DNA of 64,000 nt from the NCBI RefSeq assembly GCF_000585495.1, contig NZ_CP007264.1:1364001-1428000 (forward strand), read 5' to 3'. The DNA is from Thermococcus nautili (GTDB lineage Archaea > Methanobacteriota_B > Thermococci > Thermococcales > Thermococcaceae). Below, piece by piece: positions 25,048-36,221 of the stretch (position 1 is its first letter; each line of letters begins with the position of its first letter). The position numbers and the translations under genes are program-made. The notes under the pieces were generated by a model. That model was given only the letters and a program-made list of their open reading frames with translations, made no database searches and was not told the origin of the DNA.

Positions 25048-26814
25048 ATGGCCGAGAACATCGGTGAGGTACCGAGCGGTGAAAAGGAGTTTGAACAGCT
25101 CACCAGAAAGCTCAGGGATATAGTTGAGTTCCCTGAAATAAGCGAGGAAGAGTTTGAGGAGATGCTTAAAACCGCGAGCAGGGTTTATGGTGGCCCGCTG
25201 CCCCATAGGACTTACTCCCTCTGCCCCGAAACGAGGCGCGTCGTTCCAGCCCTCGTCTGGGAGAAGGACGGAATGGTGTGGATAACCAAGCGCTGTCCCG
25301 AGGGCATGATAACCGACCTCTACTACGAGAGCGTTGAGCAGTACTACCGCTTCCAGCGCTGGAAGTATGATTTCAAGCTCAAGAGCGTCAACGTTGAGAA
25401 CACCGGCGTCAACTGCCCCTTCGACTGTGGAATGTGCGCCAGGCACCGCTCCCACACGAACCTGCTCAACATCGTTTTAACCAACCGCTGCAACCTTTCC
25501 TGCTGGTACTGCTTCTTCTACGCCAAGGAGGGCCAGCCGATTTACGAGCCGACGCTCGAGCAGATTAGGATGATGCTCCGCAACGCCAAGAAGCAGTACC
25601 CGGTTGGAGCCAACGCAGTCCAGTTCACCGGCGGTGAGCCGACCCTCCGCGACGACCTGATTGAGATTATCAAAATCGCGAAGGAAGAAGGCTACGACCA
25701 CGTTCAGCTCAACACCGACGGAATAAAGCTCGCCTTCGAGCCCGAACTCGTGAAGAAAATCCGCGAGGCCGGAACCAACACCCTCTACCTGAGCTACGAC
25801 GGAATGACGCCCCAGACCAACTGGAAGAACCACTGGGAGATTCCGCTCATCTTCGAGAACGTGAGGAAGGCCGGCGGACCCGGAATAGTCCTCGTGCCGA
25901 CAACGATTAGGAACGTCAACGACCACGAGCTTGGGGCCATAATCAACTTCGGTCTCAACCACCTCGACATCGTCAGGGGCGTGAACTTCCAGCCGATTTC
26001 CCTCGTCGGAAGGGTTCCCAAGAAGGAGCGCCAGAGGTTCAGGATAACGATTCCGGGAGCGATAAAGCGCATAGAGGAGCAGACCAACGGCGTAATCGCG
26101 ATGGACGACTGGTACCCGATTCCGATAGCCGGTCATATTGCTCGCTTCTTCGAGGCGTTCTCCGGTTCGCGCTACTACATGACGAGCCACTACTGCTGTG
26201 GAGCGGCCACCTACGTCTTCCTTGACAGGGAGAACAAGCGCGTCGTTCCCATAAGCAGGTTCCTTGACGTTGAGGGCTTCGTCGAGTACCTGGAGGAGAA
26301 GGCCGAGGAGATAGAGAAGTGGAAGAAGCTCGGCAAGCTCCAGAAGCTCAAGCTCGGGGCGGAGATATTCCTCAAGTTTAAGAGCTTCTACGACGACAAG
26401 TACGCCCCGAAGGGCCTCAAGGTTCTTGAGCTGATAAAGAACGCCTTCATGCACGGCAACTACGACGCCCTCGGCAAGTTCCACGAGAACGCGCTCTTCA
26501 TCGGAATGATGCACTTCATGGACGAGTACAACTACGACGTTGAGCGCGTCGAGCGCTGCGTCATCCACTACGCCATGCCCGACGGAAGGGTGGTGCCGTT
26601 CTGTACGTTCAACGTGATTCCAGAGCTCTACAGGGACAAGGTGCAGGCCCAGTTCAGCTACACCTGGGAGGAGTGGAAGGCCCTTCACCCCGACTGGGAC
26701 TACTGGAGCGACAAGTACAGGAGAACCAAAGAGTTCGTCGAGAAGATGAAGAACAGCGAGCTTTACAGGAAGACCTACATAGACATCGAGGACTACTTTG
26801 GCCTGAGGAACTGA
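25048..26814 (+). CDS. tes: Tetraether lipid synthase (radical SAM, MJ0619 type)
   Basis: A radical SAM protein of 588 residues. It has the CxxxCxxC motif at Cys148, Cys152 and Cys155, plus extra cysteines at 59, 83, 123, 127 and 130 and a C-terminal pair, consistent with auxiliary iron-sulfur clusters. The layout (CPETRRVVPALV, NCPFDCGMC, NRCNLSCWYCFFYA) is that of the MJ0619-type enzymes shown to couple two archaeol tails into biphytanyl chains of tetraether (GDGT) lipids. That lipid is standard in Thermococcus membranes. GGTGATG precedes ATG 25048. A small gene follows 12 bases downstream and is surely in the same operon. Confidence 0.87.
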   Translation: MAENIGEVPSGEKEFEQLTRKLRDIVEFPEISEEEFEEMLKTASRVYGGPLPHRTYSLCPETRRVVPALVWEKDGMVWITKRCPEGMITDLYYESVEQYYRFQRWKYDFKLKSVNVENTGVNCPFDCGMCARHRSHTNLLNIVLTNRCNLSCWYCFFYAKEGQPIYEPTLEQIRMMLRNAKKQYPVGANAVQFTGGEPTLRDDLIEIIKIAKEEGYDHVQLNTDGIKLAFEPELVKKIREAGTNTLYLSYDGMTPQTNWKNHWEIPLIFENVRKAGGPGIVLVPTTIRNVNDHELGAIINFGLNHLDIVRGVNFQPISLVGRVPKKERQRFRITIPGAIKRIEEQTNGVIAMDDWYPIPIAGHIARFFEAFSGSRYYMTSHYCCGAATYVFLDRENKRVVPISRFLDVEGFVEYLEEKAEEIEKWKKLGKLQKLKLGAEIFLKFKSFYDDKYAPKGLKVLELIKNAFMHGNYDALGKFHENALFIGMMHFMDEYNYDVERVERCVIHYAMPDGRVVPFCTFNVIPELYRDKVQAQFSYTWEEWKALHPDWDYWSDKYRRTKEFVEKMKNSELYRKTYIDIEDYFGLRN

Positions 26815-26826
26815 GGGGGTGGTCGA

Positions 26827-27126
26827 ATGGTCGTTAATCCCGATAAGAAGCTCACCAGGCTCGAGCTCCAGTTCGATAAGGGAAACTGGGAGCTTGCAAC
26901 GGCCAAGCAGTACGAGCTCCTGACGAGGGCTGAGGTCTGGAGGGCTTTCCTCAACAGCTACACCGGCAGGGGCTTCGTGGTCTTCGACGAGGAAGCTCTG
27001 CCCAGAGAGAAAATCCTCGAAACCCTGAAGGAGCTCAACGCCAGGGTTGTGGCCGAGAAAAAGCTGACCGTCGGGGAGCTCATAGAGTCCAGCTACTCCT
27101 GGAACAACGTGCTCGAGAAGAGTTGA
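26827..27126 (+). CDS. Small conserved protein downstream of tetraether synthase
   Basis: The product has 99 residues and no recognised domain. It is mixed alpha/beta with a central GRGFVVFDEEALPREKIL segment. GGGGGTGG precedes ATG 26827. Its tight linkage to tes suggests an accessory subunit, a substrate carrier or a regulator of the lipid enzyme. This is inference from position only. Confidence 0.65.
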   Translation: MVVNPDKKLTRLELQFDKGNWELATAKQYELLTRAEVWRAFLNSYTGRGFVVFDEEALPREKILETLKELNARVVAEKKLTVGELIESSYSWNNVLEKS

Positions 27127-29556
<2,430 letters not shown>

Positions 29557-29595
29557 CTTTCGTTGTTTCCCTTTCCACTTTGAGGGGGTGAGAAC

Positions 29596-30336
29596 GTGGA
29601 CTGGGTAATGATTGCAGTCATCGCGGTCGTGGTGTTGCTCGGCATGGTGGTTACAGCGTACCTCATAACCAACGCGATAAGCAACCAGATGGGAGAGCTC
29701 TACGCGGCCCTGCTTGAGCGGGAGCTGAAGAGCGAGAGCCCCGCCCCGAAAAGGGAGGAGCCCAAGGCTGCCCCCAGGGAAGAGAAGAAGCAGATGAGCG
29801 TCTCGGGGGTTAACGAGGACGAGCTCATCAAAAAGCTCCGCCAGGTCATTGACGAGAAGGTTCAGCGCGTCCTCGATGAGGCCAGACACAAGAAGGAGAG
29901 GCTGCTCATGCTCCTCGACGTTGCGAGGGGCTACACCCTCGGGTACATAAGCGAGGACGAGTACAACGCGTTCCTTATGAAGGTCCTCGCCGAGCTCGAC
30001 GAGTTCAAGAAGCTCTGGCTGGCGCGCTTCCCGAGCCAGAAGGACAAGGAGAAGCTCAACCAAGTGATAGCCTACGTCGCAAGGACGAAGCTCCCAATTA
30101 CCGTCAAGAGCAAGGACGGAAAGACAACCATCAAGCTCCCGCCCGAGGAAGCACTTATAAGGATGACGAGTAGCATCAACAGTGCCGTGAGCATACTCGA
30201 CGAGATGATATCCTCGCGCGGCGGAAACCCGGCCGTAACGCCCCTGGAGATAAAGCTCTCCCAGGAGTGCGAGAAGCTCCGCGCGAAGGTTGAAAAGCTT
30301 GAGAGGCAACTGGAGGAGTGCCAGGCCCTCACCTGA
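29596..30336 (+). CDS. Membrane-anchored coiled-coil protein of the taxis cluster
   Basis: The 246-residue product has one N-terminal transmembrane helix (residues 3-25), a Pro/Lys/Glu-rich linker, a helical domain (about 75-215) and a C-terminal coiled coil (about 222-244, LRAKVEKLERQLEECQ). It starts with GTG after GAGGGGGTGAGAAC. I know no named family. Its place between an MCP and CheF suggests that it scaffolds or modulates the receptor-motor pathway. Confidence 0.65.
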   Translation: MDWVMIAVIAVVVLLGMVVTAYLITNAISNQMGELYAALLERELKSESPAPKREEPKAAPREEKKQMSVSGVNEDELIKKLRQVIDEKVQRVLDEARHKKERLLMLLDVARGYTLGYISEDEYNAFLMKVLAELDEFKKLWLARFPSQKDKEKLNQVIAYVARTKLPITVKSKDGKTTIKLPPEEALIRMTSSINSAVSILDEMISSRGGNPAVTPLEIKLSQECEKLRAKVEKLERQLEECQALT

Positions 30337-30354
30337 GGGCGGAAGGGATGAGCC

Positions 30355-31380
30355 ATGGCGGTAACGGAAACCAGGGTCAAGGTAGCCATCATATCGTCCT
30401 GGAAGGGCTCGGGCCGTGTGAACTGGCGCGATGCCCTCGGGGTTATTCAACACGATAGGCTTATTCTAAAGTATCTTCGCATGGGTGAGGTCGTCGGCGA
30501 GGACAACTTCCCATTCTCAACGCTCAGCGACCTGGCCGTCAACGTTCCCGACAACTACAAGCTCAACCCGGAGAAGGAGCACTTTGGATTGAAGTTTTAC
30601 GTTCCCGGAAGGGGCGACCTCACGCTCATCCTAACGATTGGTGACAACCTCCTTATATACGATGAGAAGAAGTTCAAGGAGTTCGTCCACACGATTTTTG
30701 AAACCCTGATAAACGGAAAGGCTGTCAGGATACAGCTCGCAAGGATAAAGGGCGGAGCGATAAACATGGACTCCAAGTGGCAGGACGGTTCGCTGAGAAT
30801 AGTCTCCGTCAAGTCCGCCAAGAAGGGAAGAACCGAGAGGAACATCGTGGTTCTTGACCCCGACATGAGGCCCATCCCAATATTCTCGGACGTTGAGGAC
30901 ATGGACGTCGAGGAAGTCGACATGGACGGCAAGAAGGTTCAGGCTTGGAAGATAAAACACTTCTACATCAGCGAGACGGTAACGTCCTACCTCTACATCC
31001 CCGAGAAGAAGACGAGGCTCTTCATCCTGCGCTACCTGCTCAAGTACATACCAGGCTACTTTGAGTTCATCATGAAGGTCTCGAAGGAGTTCCCAACGCT
31101 CCAGGCGGAGTTCAAGGAGGTAATGGAGAAAGAACTTAAAGAACTCGAAAGCCTCGACGAGACTGAGAAGCAGATACTCATGGCGCTCTACTCCGGCCTC
31201 AACCCGCTTGAGATACACCAGTTCCTCGGCCTCAGCGAGAGGGAAATCGAGGAAATCTACGACAGGATGATAGACAAGGGGCTCCTCAAGATAGTCATGA
31301 TAAGGAAGGTCGTTGACCTCACGAGGGAAGGAAGAAAAATAGTGAACAAACTAATCGAATACGGCCTCGTCTCTATGTGA
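30355..31380 (+). CDS. cheF: Archaeal taxis protein CheF
   Basis: The 341-residue protein matches the archaea-specific CheF family (formerly DUF439). It has an N-terminal beta-rich domain starting EVVGEDNFPFSTLSDL-like and a C-terminal winged helix (LDETEKQILMALYSGLNPLEIHQFLGLSEREIEEIYDRM in pieces). CheF links phosphorylated CheY to the archaellum motor. ATG 30355 follows GGGATGAG. CheA, CheY and archaellum genes are not in the window, so this is a detached component, perhaps specific to the adjacent MCP. It converges with the next gene, overlapping by 8 bases. Confidence 0.8.
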   Translation: MAVTETRVKVAIISSWKGSGRVNWRDALGVIQHDRLILKYLRMGEVVGEDNFPFSTLSDLAVNVPDNYKLNPEKEHFGLKFYVPGRGDLTLILTIGDNLLIYDEKKFKEFVHTIFETLINGKAVRIQLARIKGGAINMDSKWQDGSLRIVSVKSAKKGRTERNIVVLDPDMRPIPIFSDVEDMDVEEVDMDGKKVQAWKIKHFYISETVTSYLYIPEKKTRLFILRYLLKYIPGYFEFIMKVSKEFPTLQAEFKEVMEKELKELESLDETEKQILMALYSGLNPLEIHQFLGLSEREIEEIYDRMIDKGLLKIVMIRKVVDLTREGRKIVNKLIEYGLVSM

Positions 31381-32647
31381 ACCTCCGCAGGAGCAGGACA
31401 AGGGCTGCGAGGAGAACTATGAACCCAGGCCCGCATATGGAGCTCTTCTGGCTTCCTTTCATGGCGCTGACATCAATCACGTAGAACGTTGAGCTCGCCG
31501 TTCCGATTACCGCCTCGCTGCCCTTCACCGCTATGCTCCTGACGTAGCCCGTGTTTGGAAGCTCACCGAGGGTCTTTCCGTCCTTTGGGTTGATGGCGTA
31601 TAGGTTGCCAACGCTGTAGATGTAGGTCGTTCCGTTCTCGGTCTTGCTCTGGAACTTGCCGGTTCCGGCCAGGAGAACGCCGTCGGTGTAGGCCAGGGTC
31701 TTAACGCGGTAGGGGAACTTCCTCTCCCAGAGGGTCTTTCCTGAGGGCAGCTCAACGGCTACCAGAGTTCCGTTCTTGCCGTCGTAGCCTCCGATGTAAG
31801 CGGTATCGTTCAGAACCAGTATATCCTCGGTGTAAAAGAGGCTCTCGTTGAGGAGCACCTTCCCGGCAGGGGAGACCACGTAGAGACGGCCCTTAGAGTT
31901 GTCCCAGCCGGTTCCAAGAACCGCGTTGCCCTTCCAGACCTCCATGTCGCGAACCCAGTGGCCGAGGCTGACGTTCCAGAGGAGCTTTCCCTCGGGGGAT
32001 ATCCCGTAGAGGGAACCGAACTGGAAGCTTCCAACGTAGCCCGATGGAAAACCGGAGCTCGCGTAGATGATGCCGTCGCCAGCCCTAACGCGGGTAATCA
32101 TATCGTCGAAGGTAAGGTTCCAGATGCCCGTCAGGTTTTCACCGAGCTTCACCGCGTAAACGTGCCCCTTGTAGGAGCGGGAGCCGTTGTACAGGAAGAA
32201 GTCCCCGTCGGCTACGTAGGCAACCCCATCTGAAACCACGAAGTCATAGAGCTTGTTCACGACGTCGTAGAGCGACACTATGCGGCCCTTCTTATCGAAC
32301 TTGAGGAGGGCGCCGAAACTGCCAGCGAGAACGTCATCTCCGGTGGGGACGAGCTTGACGGTGTATCCAGAGGAGTTCTGCCACAGCCTAGAACCGTTGG
32401 TGGAAAAGGCCGATAGGACACCTAGGTAGTAGACCTCAACGAGACCGCTCGAGTTCATGACCTGCCGGTAGGAGCAGGCGGCGTAGACTGCATCCTCCGT
32501 CAGGGCAACGGCCTCTATGCTTTTCTGGTACTTCACGTTATCGCAGACCGTCCCCTTCCACAGCACTGGACTCTGGGACGCTGAAACGCTTCCGAGCAGA
32601 AGAAACGCCAGCAAAGCCACCAAAATCACTGGAACGCTTCGCTTCAT
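31373..32647 (-). CDS. CGP-CTERM surface beta-propeller protein
   Basis: A 424-residue protein with signal peptide (1-24) and PQQ/WD-like propeller repeats (each with a YAINPKDGKTL-type turn). It ends in the Thermococcales CGP-CTERM tail: Cys405-Gly-Pro, a hydrophobic helix and Arg-Arg. That tail marks proteins presumed to be processed and anchored at the cell surface, possibly through lipidation at the cysteine. The frame is open upstream, but the signal peptide and the TATA box at 32680-32687 fix ATG 32647. The ligand is unknown. Confidence 0.82.
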   Translation of the reverse strand: MKRSVPVILVALLAFLLLGSVSASQSPVLWKGTVCDNVKYQKSIEAVALTEDAVYAACSYRQVMNSSGLVEVYYLGVLSAFSTNGSRLWQNSSGYTVKLVPTGDDVLAGSFGALLKFDKKGRIVSLYDVVNKLYDFVVSDGVAYVADGDFFLYNGSRSYKGHVYAVKLGENLTGIWNLTFDDMITRVRAGDGIIYASSGFPSGYVGSFQFGSLYGISPEGKLLWNVSLGHWVRDMEVWKGNAVLGTGWDNSKGRLYVVSPAGKVLLNESLFYTEDILVLNDTAYIGGYDGKNGTLVAVELPSGKTLWERKFPYRVKTLAYTDGVLLAGTGKFQSKTENGTTYIYSVGNLYAINPKDGKTLGELPNTGYVRSIAVKGSEAVIGTASSTFYVIDVSAMKGSQKSSICGPGFIVLLAALVLLLRRFT

Positions 32648-32679
32648 GGCCAATCCCCCAAAAGAAGTGGTGAAAAGCT

Positions 32680-32687
32680 TATATAAA
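32680..32687. promoter_or_regulatory. Shared TATA region of the CGP-CTERM and HEAT-repeat genes
   Basis: TTATATAA is near-palindromic. It can serve a minus-strand start near 32657 and a plus-strand start near 32710, 10 and 7 bases before the respective start codons. Confidence 0.55.
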
Positions 32688-32716
32688 CCTTTGCAGTATC
32701 CCCTATGGTGGAAGCG

Positions 32717-33466
32717 ATGGACGAGGAGTTCGACCTTAGGGAGGCACTGGCAACGGGGGAGGGCCTTCAGGAGGTCATAGCGAGGGCAACGGTCAACAAG
32801 GAGTTCCTCAAGGAGGTAATAGAACTCCTCGATGACGACCTGTGGACAGTTCAGAAGAACGCCCTCCGCGTCGTCGTCGAAGTTCTGAGGGACATGCCCG
32901 AGCTGCACGACTCGCTTATAACCAAGCTCATGGTCATGCTCAGGAAGAGCGAGGCGGTTCCCCTCACCCAGGAGATAGCCAGGGCCTTCGGCGTTCTGGC
33001 CGAGATTGCCCCGGGCAAGGTGGCAAAGATAGTGCCGGTAATCTTCGCCAACTACCGCGTTGGAGACCCGAAGATAAAGGTGAACGCGACCTACGTCCTT
33101 GAGGAAATAATGCGCGTCAGACCCAGCCTGCTCGGCAACGTCTTCCGCGACATAGGCTTCATGCTGACCTCAAAGGAAACCTCCGACAAGCTCGCGGCGC
33201 TCAACTTCATTCTCGCGCTCAGCGAGAACGGAATGAAGTATGTAACTCCCTTCCTGCCCAAGCTCTTCGCTCTCCTCCACGACAAGAACGAGCTCGTGCG
33301 TGCGAGCGCCGTCGAGACGTTAGTTGCACTCGGCGAAACCAACGAAAAGCTCAGAAAGATAGTGATGTCAAAGCTTGAGGAGGTAAAGGACGACCGGAGC
33401 GAACTCGTTCAGAAGAAGCTGAAAGAGGGGCTCTCAAGACTCATCATTCTCGACAGAGGTGTCTGA
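32717..33466 (+). CDS. HEAT-repeat protein
   Basis: This protein of 249 residues consists of about six HEAT/Armadillo helical pairs (for example LWTVQKNALRVVVEVLRDMP and ELVRASAVETLVALGE). Such solenoids bind protein partners. I chose ATG 32717, preceded by GGTGG and downstream of the predicted transcript start; ATG 32705 is also in frame. It converges with the coiled-coil gene, overlapping by 33 bases. A role in a complex is likely, but its nature is unknown. Confidence 0.72.
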   Translation: MDEEFDLREALATGEGLQEVIARATVNKEFLKEVIELLDDDLWTVQKNALRVVVEVLRDMPELHDSLITKLMVMLRKSEAVPLTQEIARAFGVLAEIAPGKVAKIVPVIFANYRVGDPKIKVNATYVLEEIMRVRPSLLGNVFRDIGFMLTSKETSDKLAALNFILALSENGMKYVTPFLPKLFALLHDKNELVRASAVETLVALGETNEKLRKIVMSKLEEVKDDRSELVQKKLKEGLSRLIILDRGV

Positions 33467-34483
33467 ATCACTCGTTTCACCGAGCCTCTCCTGGAGGAGC
33501 GTCTTAAGGGCCTCCTTAAGCTTCTCGTTCTCCCGTCTTAGGCGCTCGTTCTCTTCCTTCAGCGACTCGGCCTCCGCCAGGAGCGACCTTATCTCGTTTA
33601 ATGTCTTTTCGAACTTGGACTTGGGAATGAAATCGCTCTTGATGACCTCAATCGCCGAGAGGGCGTCCTTTGCACCGGTCAGGGCCACCAGCTCCTTCTC
33701 GATTGCCCGAATCTCCTTAAGCCTCTCTTCGTACTTACCAATCTTCTCGCTCAGGGCATCAACGCGCTTGGCCATCTCCTGGAACATTGCGAGCCTCTTC
33801 TTCAGCTCCTCCAGCTCGCGCTCCCGCTCGACGAGCTTCTTTCTTAACTTATCGTTCTCCTTCGCCAGCCCCCTGAGCCGGACGTTCTCCTCAACGAGCT
33901 TCTCGTAGTGCTCCTGAAGCTCCCTAAGGGCCTTGGCGAGGTCAACGCTTACACCGAGAACCTCGCGCTTGAGCTCTTCCCTCAGCTCCTCAACCCGCTC
34001 CTCGACGAGCTTCCTGAGGTGCTCATCGGCCTTCTTCCCATAGGTCTCCTCAACACGCTTGAAGAGCTCAGCCGGGAGGCGGTCAAGCTTCTCCTCAAGC
34101 TCGTTCATCCTCGGGACTATAGCCTCGACGCCCTCAAGGAAAAGCGTCCTCTGCTCCAGCTCTGAAATCCTGGCCTCAAGCTCCTTGAGCCGTTTGTCAA
34201 CGGAGTAGCTGAGTTCCCTGTGAGAAGTACCGAGCTCCTCAAGCTTGCGGTTGAGGTTCTCTATTCTCTCGCTCAGAAAGGAGCGTTCGATGCGGAGTTC
34301 CCGGATAACGGCCGCTATTGCTTCAAGGGCAAGAAGGGAGTAGTCGCCAAGAGTTTCGGACTCAGGGATAGCGGATTTAACCTCGTCCCAGTTACGCAGG
34401 GTCTTGAATTCCTCGATAACCTCGGAATGCCGGTCTCGAATGTAGTCCCAAGTCAGCCTGCCCTTCGATGACTTCTTGAGCAT
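33434..34483 (-). CDS. Long coiled-coil protein
   Basis: The 349-residue protein is almost entirely heptad-repeat coiled coil from residue 60 to 335, very rich in Glu, Lys and Leu. A short N-terminal domain carries WDYIRDRHSEVIEEFKTL. There are no enzymatic motifs or membrane segments. It is convergent with the HEAT gene, which may be coincidental. The function is unknown; a structural or chromosome-associated role would fit. Confidence 0.7.
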   Translation of the reverse strand: MLKKSSKGRLTWDYIRDRHSEVIEEFKTLRNWDEVKSAIPESETLGDYSLLALEAIAAVIRELRIERSFLSERIENLNRKLEELGTSHRELSYSVDKRLKELEARISELEQRTLFLEGVEAIVPRMNELEEKLDRLPAELFKRVEETYGKKADEHLRKLVEERVEELREELKREVLGVSVDLAKALRELQEHYEKLVEENVRLRGLAKENDKLRKKLVERERELEELKKRLAMFQEMAKRVDALSEKIGKYEERLKEIRAIEKELVALTGAKDALSAIEVIKSDFIPKSKFEKTLNEIRSLLAEAESLKEENERLRRENEKLKEALKTLLQERLGETSDSDTSVENDES

Positions 34484-34554
34484 AACTACCGACCGTAAAA
34501 AAATAGTCCCGGCCTCTTAAATAGCTTTTGTGTAGGTGGTTACGAGAGAAGGTT

Positions 34555-34681
34555 AGTGGCCGGCGGCGTTCCCGGTTTCCCGCCCCCTCTCGGAGGGCAG
34601 TACACCCGGGAACGCAGGCGGGCTTAACTTCCGGGGTCGAAACGAGACCGGGTGTAACCCCGCCGCTATGGCCGCCGTGCC
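34555..34681 (-). rRNA. 5S ribosomal RNA
   Basis: Read on the minus strand, the stretch contains the 5S hallmarks CGGCGGCCATAGCG near the 5' end, CCCGGAAGTTAAGCC in loop B/C and GTACTGCCCTCCGAGAGGG in helix IV, and it ends with GGCCACT. It agrees with the known thermococcal 5S sequences in length (about 125 bases). It stands alone, apart from any 16S-23S operon, as usual in Thermococcales. The ends are accurate to a few bases. Confidence 0.95.
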
Positions 34682-34702
34682 GATAACACCTTCAGAGATG
34701 AC

Positions 34703-34710
34703 TTTATAAA
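34703..34710. promoter_or_regulatory. Palindromic TATA box shared by 5S rRNA and the divergent gene
   Basis: TTTATAAA is its own reverse complement. Its centre (34706.5) is about 26 bases from both the 5S rRNA 5' end (about 34681) and the ATG at 34733. One TATA box therefore predicts both transcript starts, and the mRNA would be leaderless. Confidence 0.7.
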
Positions 34711-34732
34711 CTTTGCGGTTCTTCAGGCTTCG

Positions 34733-36220
34733 ATGGAAGAGCTACTCGCGCTACTCAGGGAGGAGCACAGGGAGCCCCTGACACCAGAGACCCGGGTTAG
34801 GGATTTCCTTCGCGAAATCCAGGGGAGGAACGGGGAGGAGGTTGAAGTTGAAGGCTTCCTGCTACTCAGACAACCACCTAACGCGCCGAGGGACGCGGTT
34901 TACTACCTTCTAACCCCACTCTCACCGGAAGAACTGAAGAAGAGCAAGCTCAGGGCGTACCTAGTTCTGAGGATAGATGAAGCGAGCTCGATTGAGGATA
35001 GCGTTTATTCCGGCGCCTACGTGCGGGTCAGGGGAATACTCGACGCCTACCCCTACGGAAACCTCAGGCTTCTCCGCGTCATCGAGCTGAAGGAAACCTC
35101 CTACGAAAACCGCTGGCTCCGCTACGAGGGCTACACGCTGAGCCGGGGCGAGCTTGAGAGCCTCATTTCGAGCACGGTCTACGCGAACTACGAGACGGAG
35201 AGGGCGATAATATACTCCCTCCTGAGCGCCCCGACCGTCATAGGAGCGGGGAACTGGGGAGAGGGGGTGACGTTCTCGGCCTTCAAGGGAGAGCGCGAGC
35301 GCTCGGTTCTCTCACTCTGGGAGGCGTTAAAATACCTCCACTCGCTCCTTCCGGAGGAGCTGAAGCTCAGGAGGGACAGATGGACGGAGTTCGACGATGA
35401 GTTCTTGGGCCTCGACTTCAGGTTCGCGAGGCCGAGGGCGAAGTTGGCCTACTACGTCCCCCACACGAGGGCCATGCTGAAGAGGCCCAGGCCGGTGCCC
35501 AAGTGGGCGGAGGAGCACTTCCGGGAAAAGAGCGCAGGCTTTCTCAGCCCGAGGCTCGTGATGAAGCCCGAGGACGAGACAGCAACCCTTGGCGAGGCCC
35601 CGCTCGTAATAACCGAGGACGTTGCCTACGAGCGAAACCGCGAGCTTGAGGAGCTTATTCCTAACGTCGTCGCCACAATTATGGCCGCCAGAAGGCGCGT
35701 TGGAGTTTTAAACCTCGGTGAGATGGAGGACTACCGCTACCGCTTTGAGGCCTTCCTAATGAGAAACCGGAACGAATACGGAGAGCTCTTCGATGCCTTA
35801 ACTCTCTCGGGCAAGGTCTTTAATGTCGGGCTCAGATACAGGCTCGGGGCGAGGCTTCTCGGCGCGATGGGGCGCTTCGAGGGAAAACTCGGAAGGGGCC
35901 TCATAAGCGACCTGCTCGGATTGTACCAGGAGATAACCGACACGTGGATAAACGAACTTCCCGACAGGGAAAAGCTGAGGCTCCTGAGGGAGTACGAGCG
36001 CTACATAGGGAACTCCCGGGTGGCGGAGATTGGCGTCAGAATCTTTGAAGACCTCGAGGCGACTTCCATTGACGGCACGGTCACGAGGGAGGAGTTCTTA
36101 AAGGCCCTCATCGAGGCCGGTTTCAGGAGGGAGCACGCGGGGGAGACCCTTGAAAAGTTGCTCCGCGAGGGTTACCTCTACGAACCGTTCCCCGGAAAGC
36201 TGAAGCTGGTGAGGTGGTAA
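34733..36220 (+). CDS. MCM-like protein lacking the ATPase core (unknown function)
   Basis: A 495-residue protein. The N-terminal 125 residues look like an OB fold (VEVEGFLLLRQPP and YVRVRGILDAYPYGNLRLL). The C terminus (about 440-495, VTREEFLKALIEAGFRREHAGETLEKLLREGYLYEP in pieces) resembles the winged helix at the end of archaeal MCM helicases. The middle has no Walker motifs that I can find. It may be a degenerate, replication-linked paralogue, but this rests on visual resemblance. The leaderless start at 34733 is set by the TATA box. rnp4 follows one base after the stop codon. Confidence 0.6.
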   Translation: MEELLALLREEHREPLTPETRVRDFLREIQGRNGEEVEVEGFLLLRQPPNAPRDAVYYLLTPLSPEELKKSKLRAYLVLRIDEASSIEDSVYSGAYVRVRGILDAYPYGNLRLLRVIELKETSYENRWLRYEGYTLSRGELESLISSTVYANYETERAIIYSLLSAPTVIGAGNWGEGVTFSAFKGERERSVLSLWEALKYLHSLLPEELKLRRDRWTEFDDEFLGLDFRFARPRAKLAYYVPHTRAMLKRPRPVPKWAEEHFREKSAGFLSPRLVMKPEDETATLGEAPLVITEDVAYERNRELEELIPNVVATIMAARRRVGVLNLGEMEDYRYRFEAFLMRNRNEYGELFDALTLSGKVFNVGLRYRLGARLLGAMGRFEGKLGRGLISDLLGLYQEITDTWINELPDREKLRLLREYERYIGNSRVAEIGVRIFEDLEATSIDGTVTREEFLKALIEAGFRREHAGETLEKLLREGYLYEPFPGKLKLVRW

Positions 36221-36221
36221 C

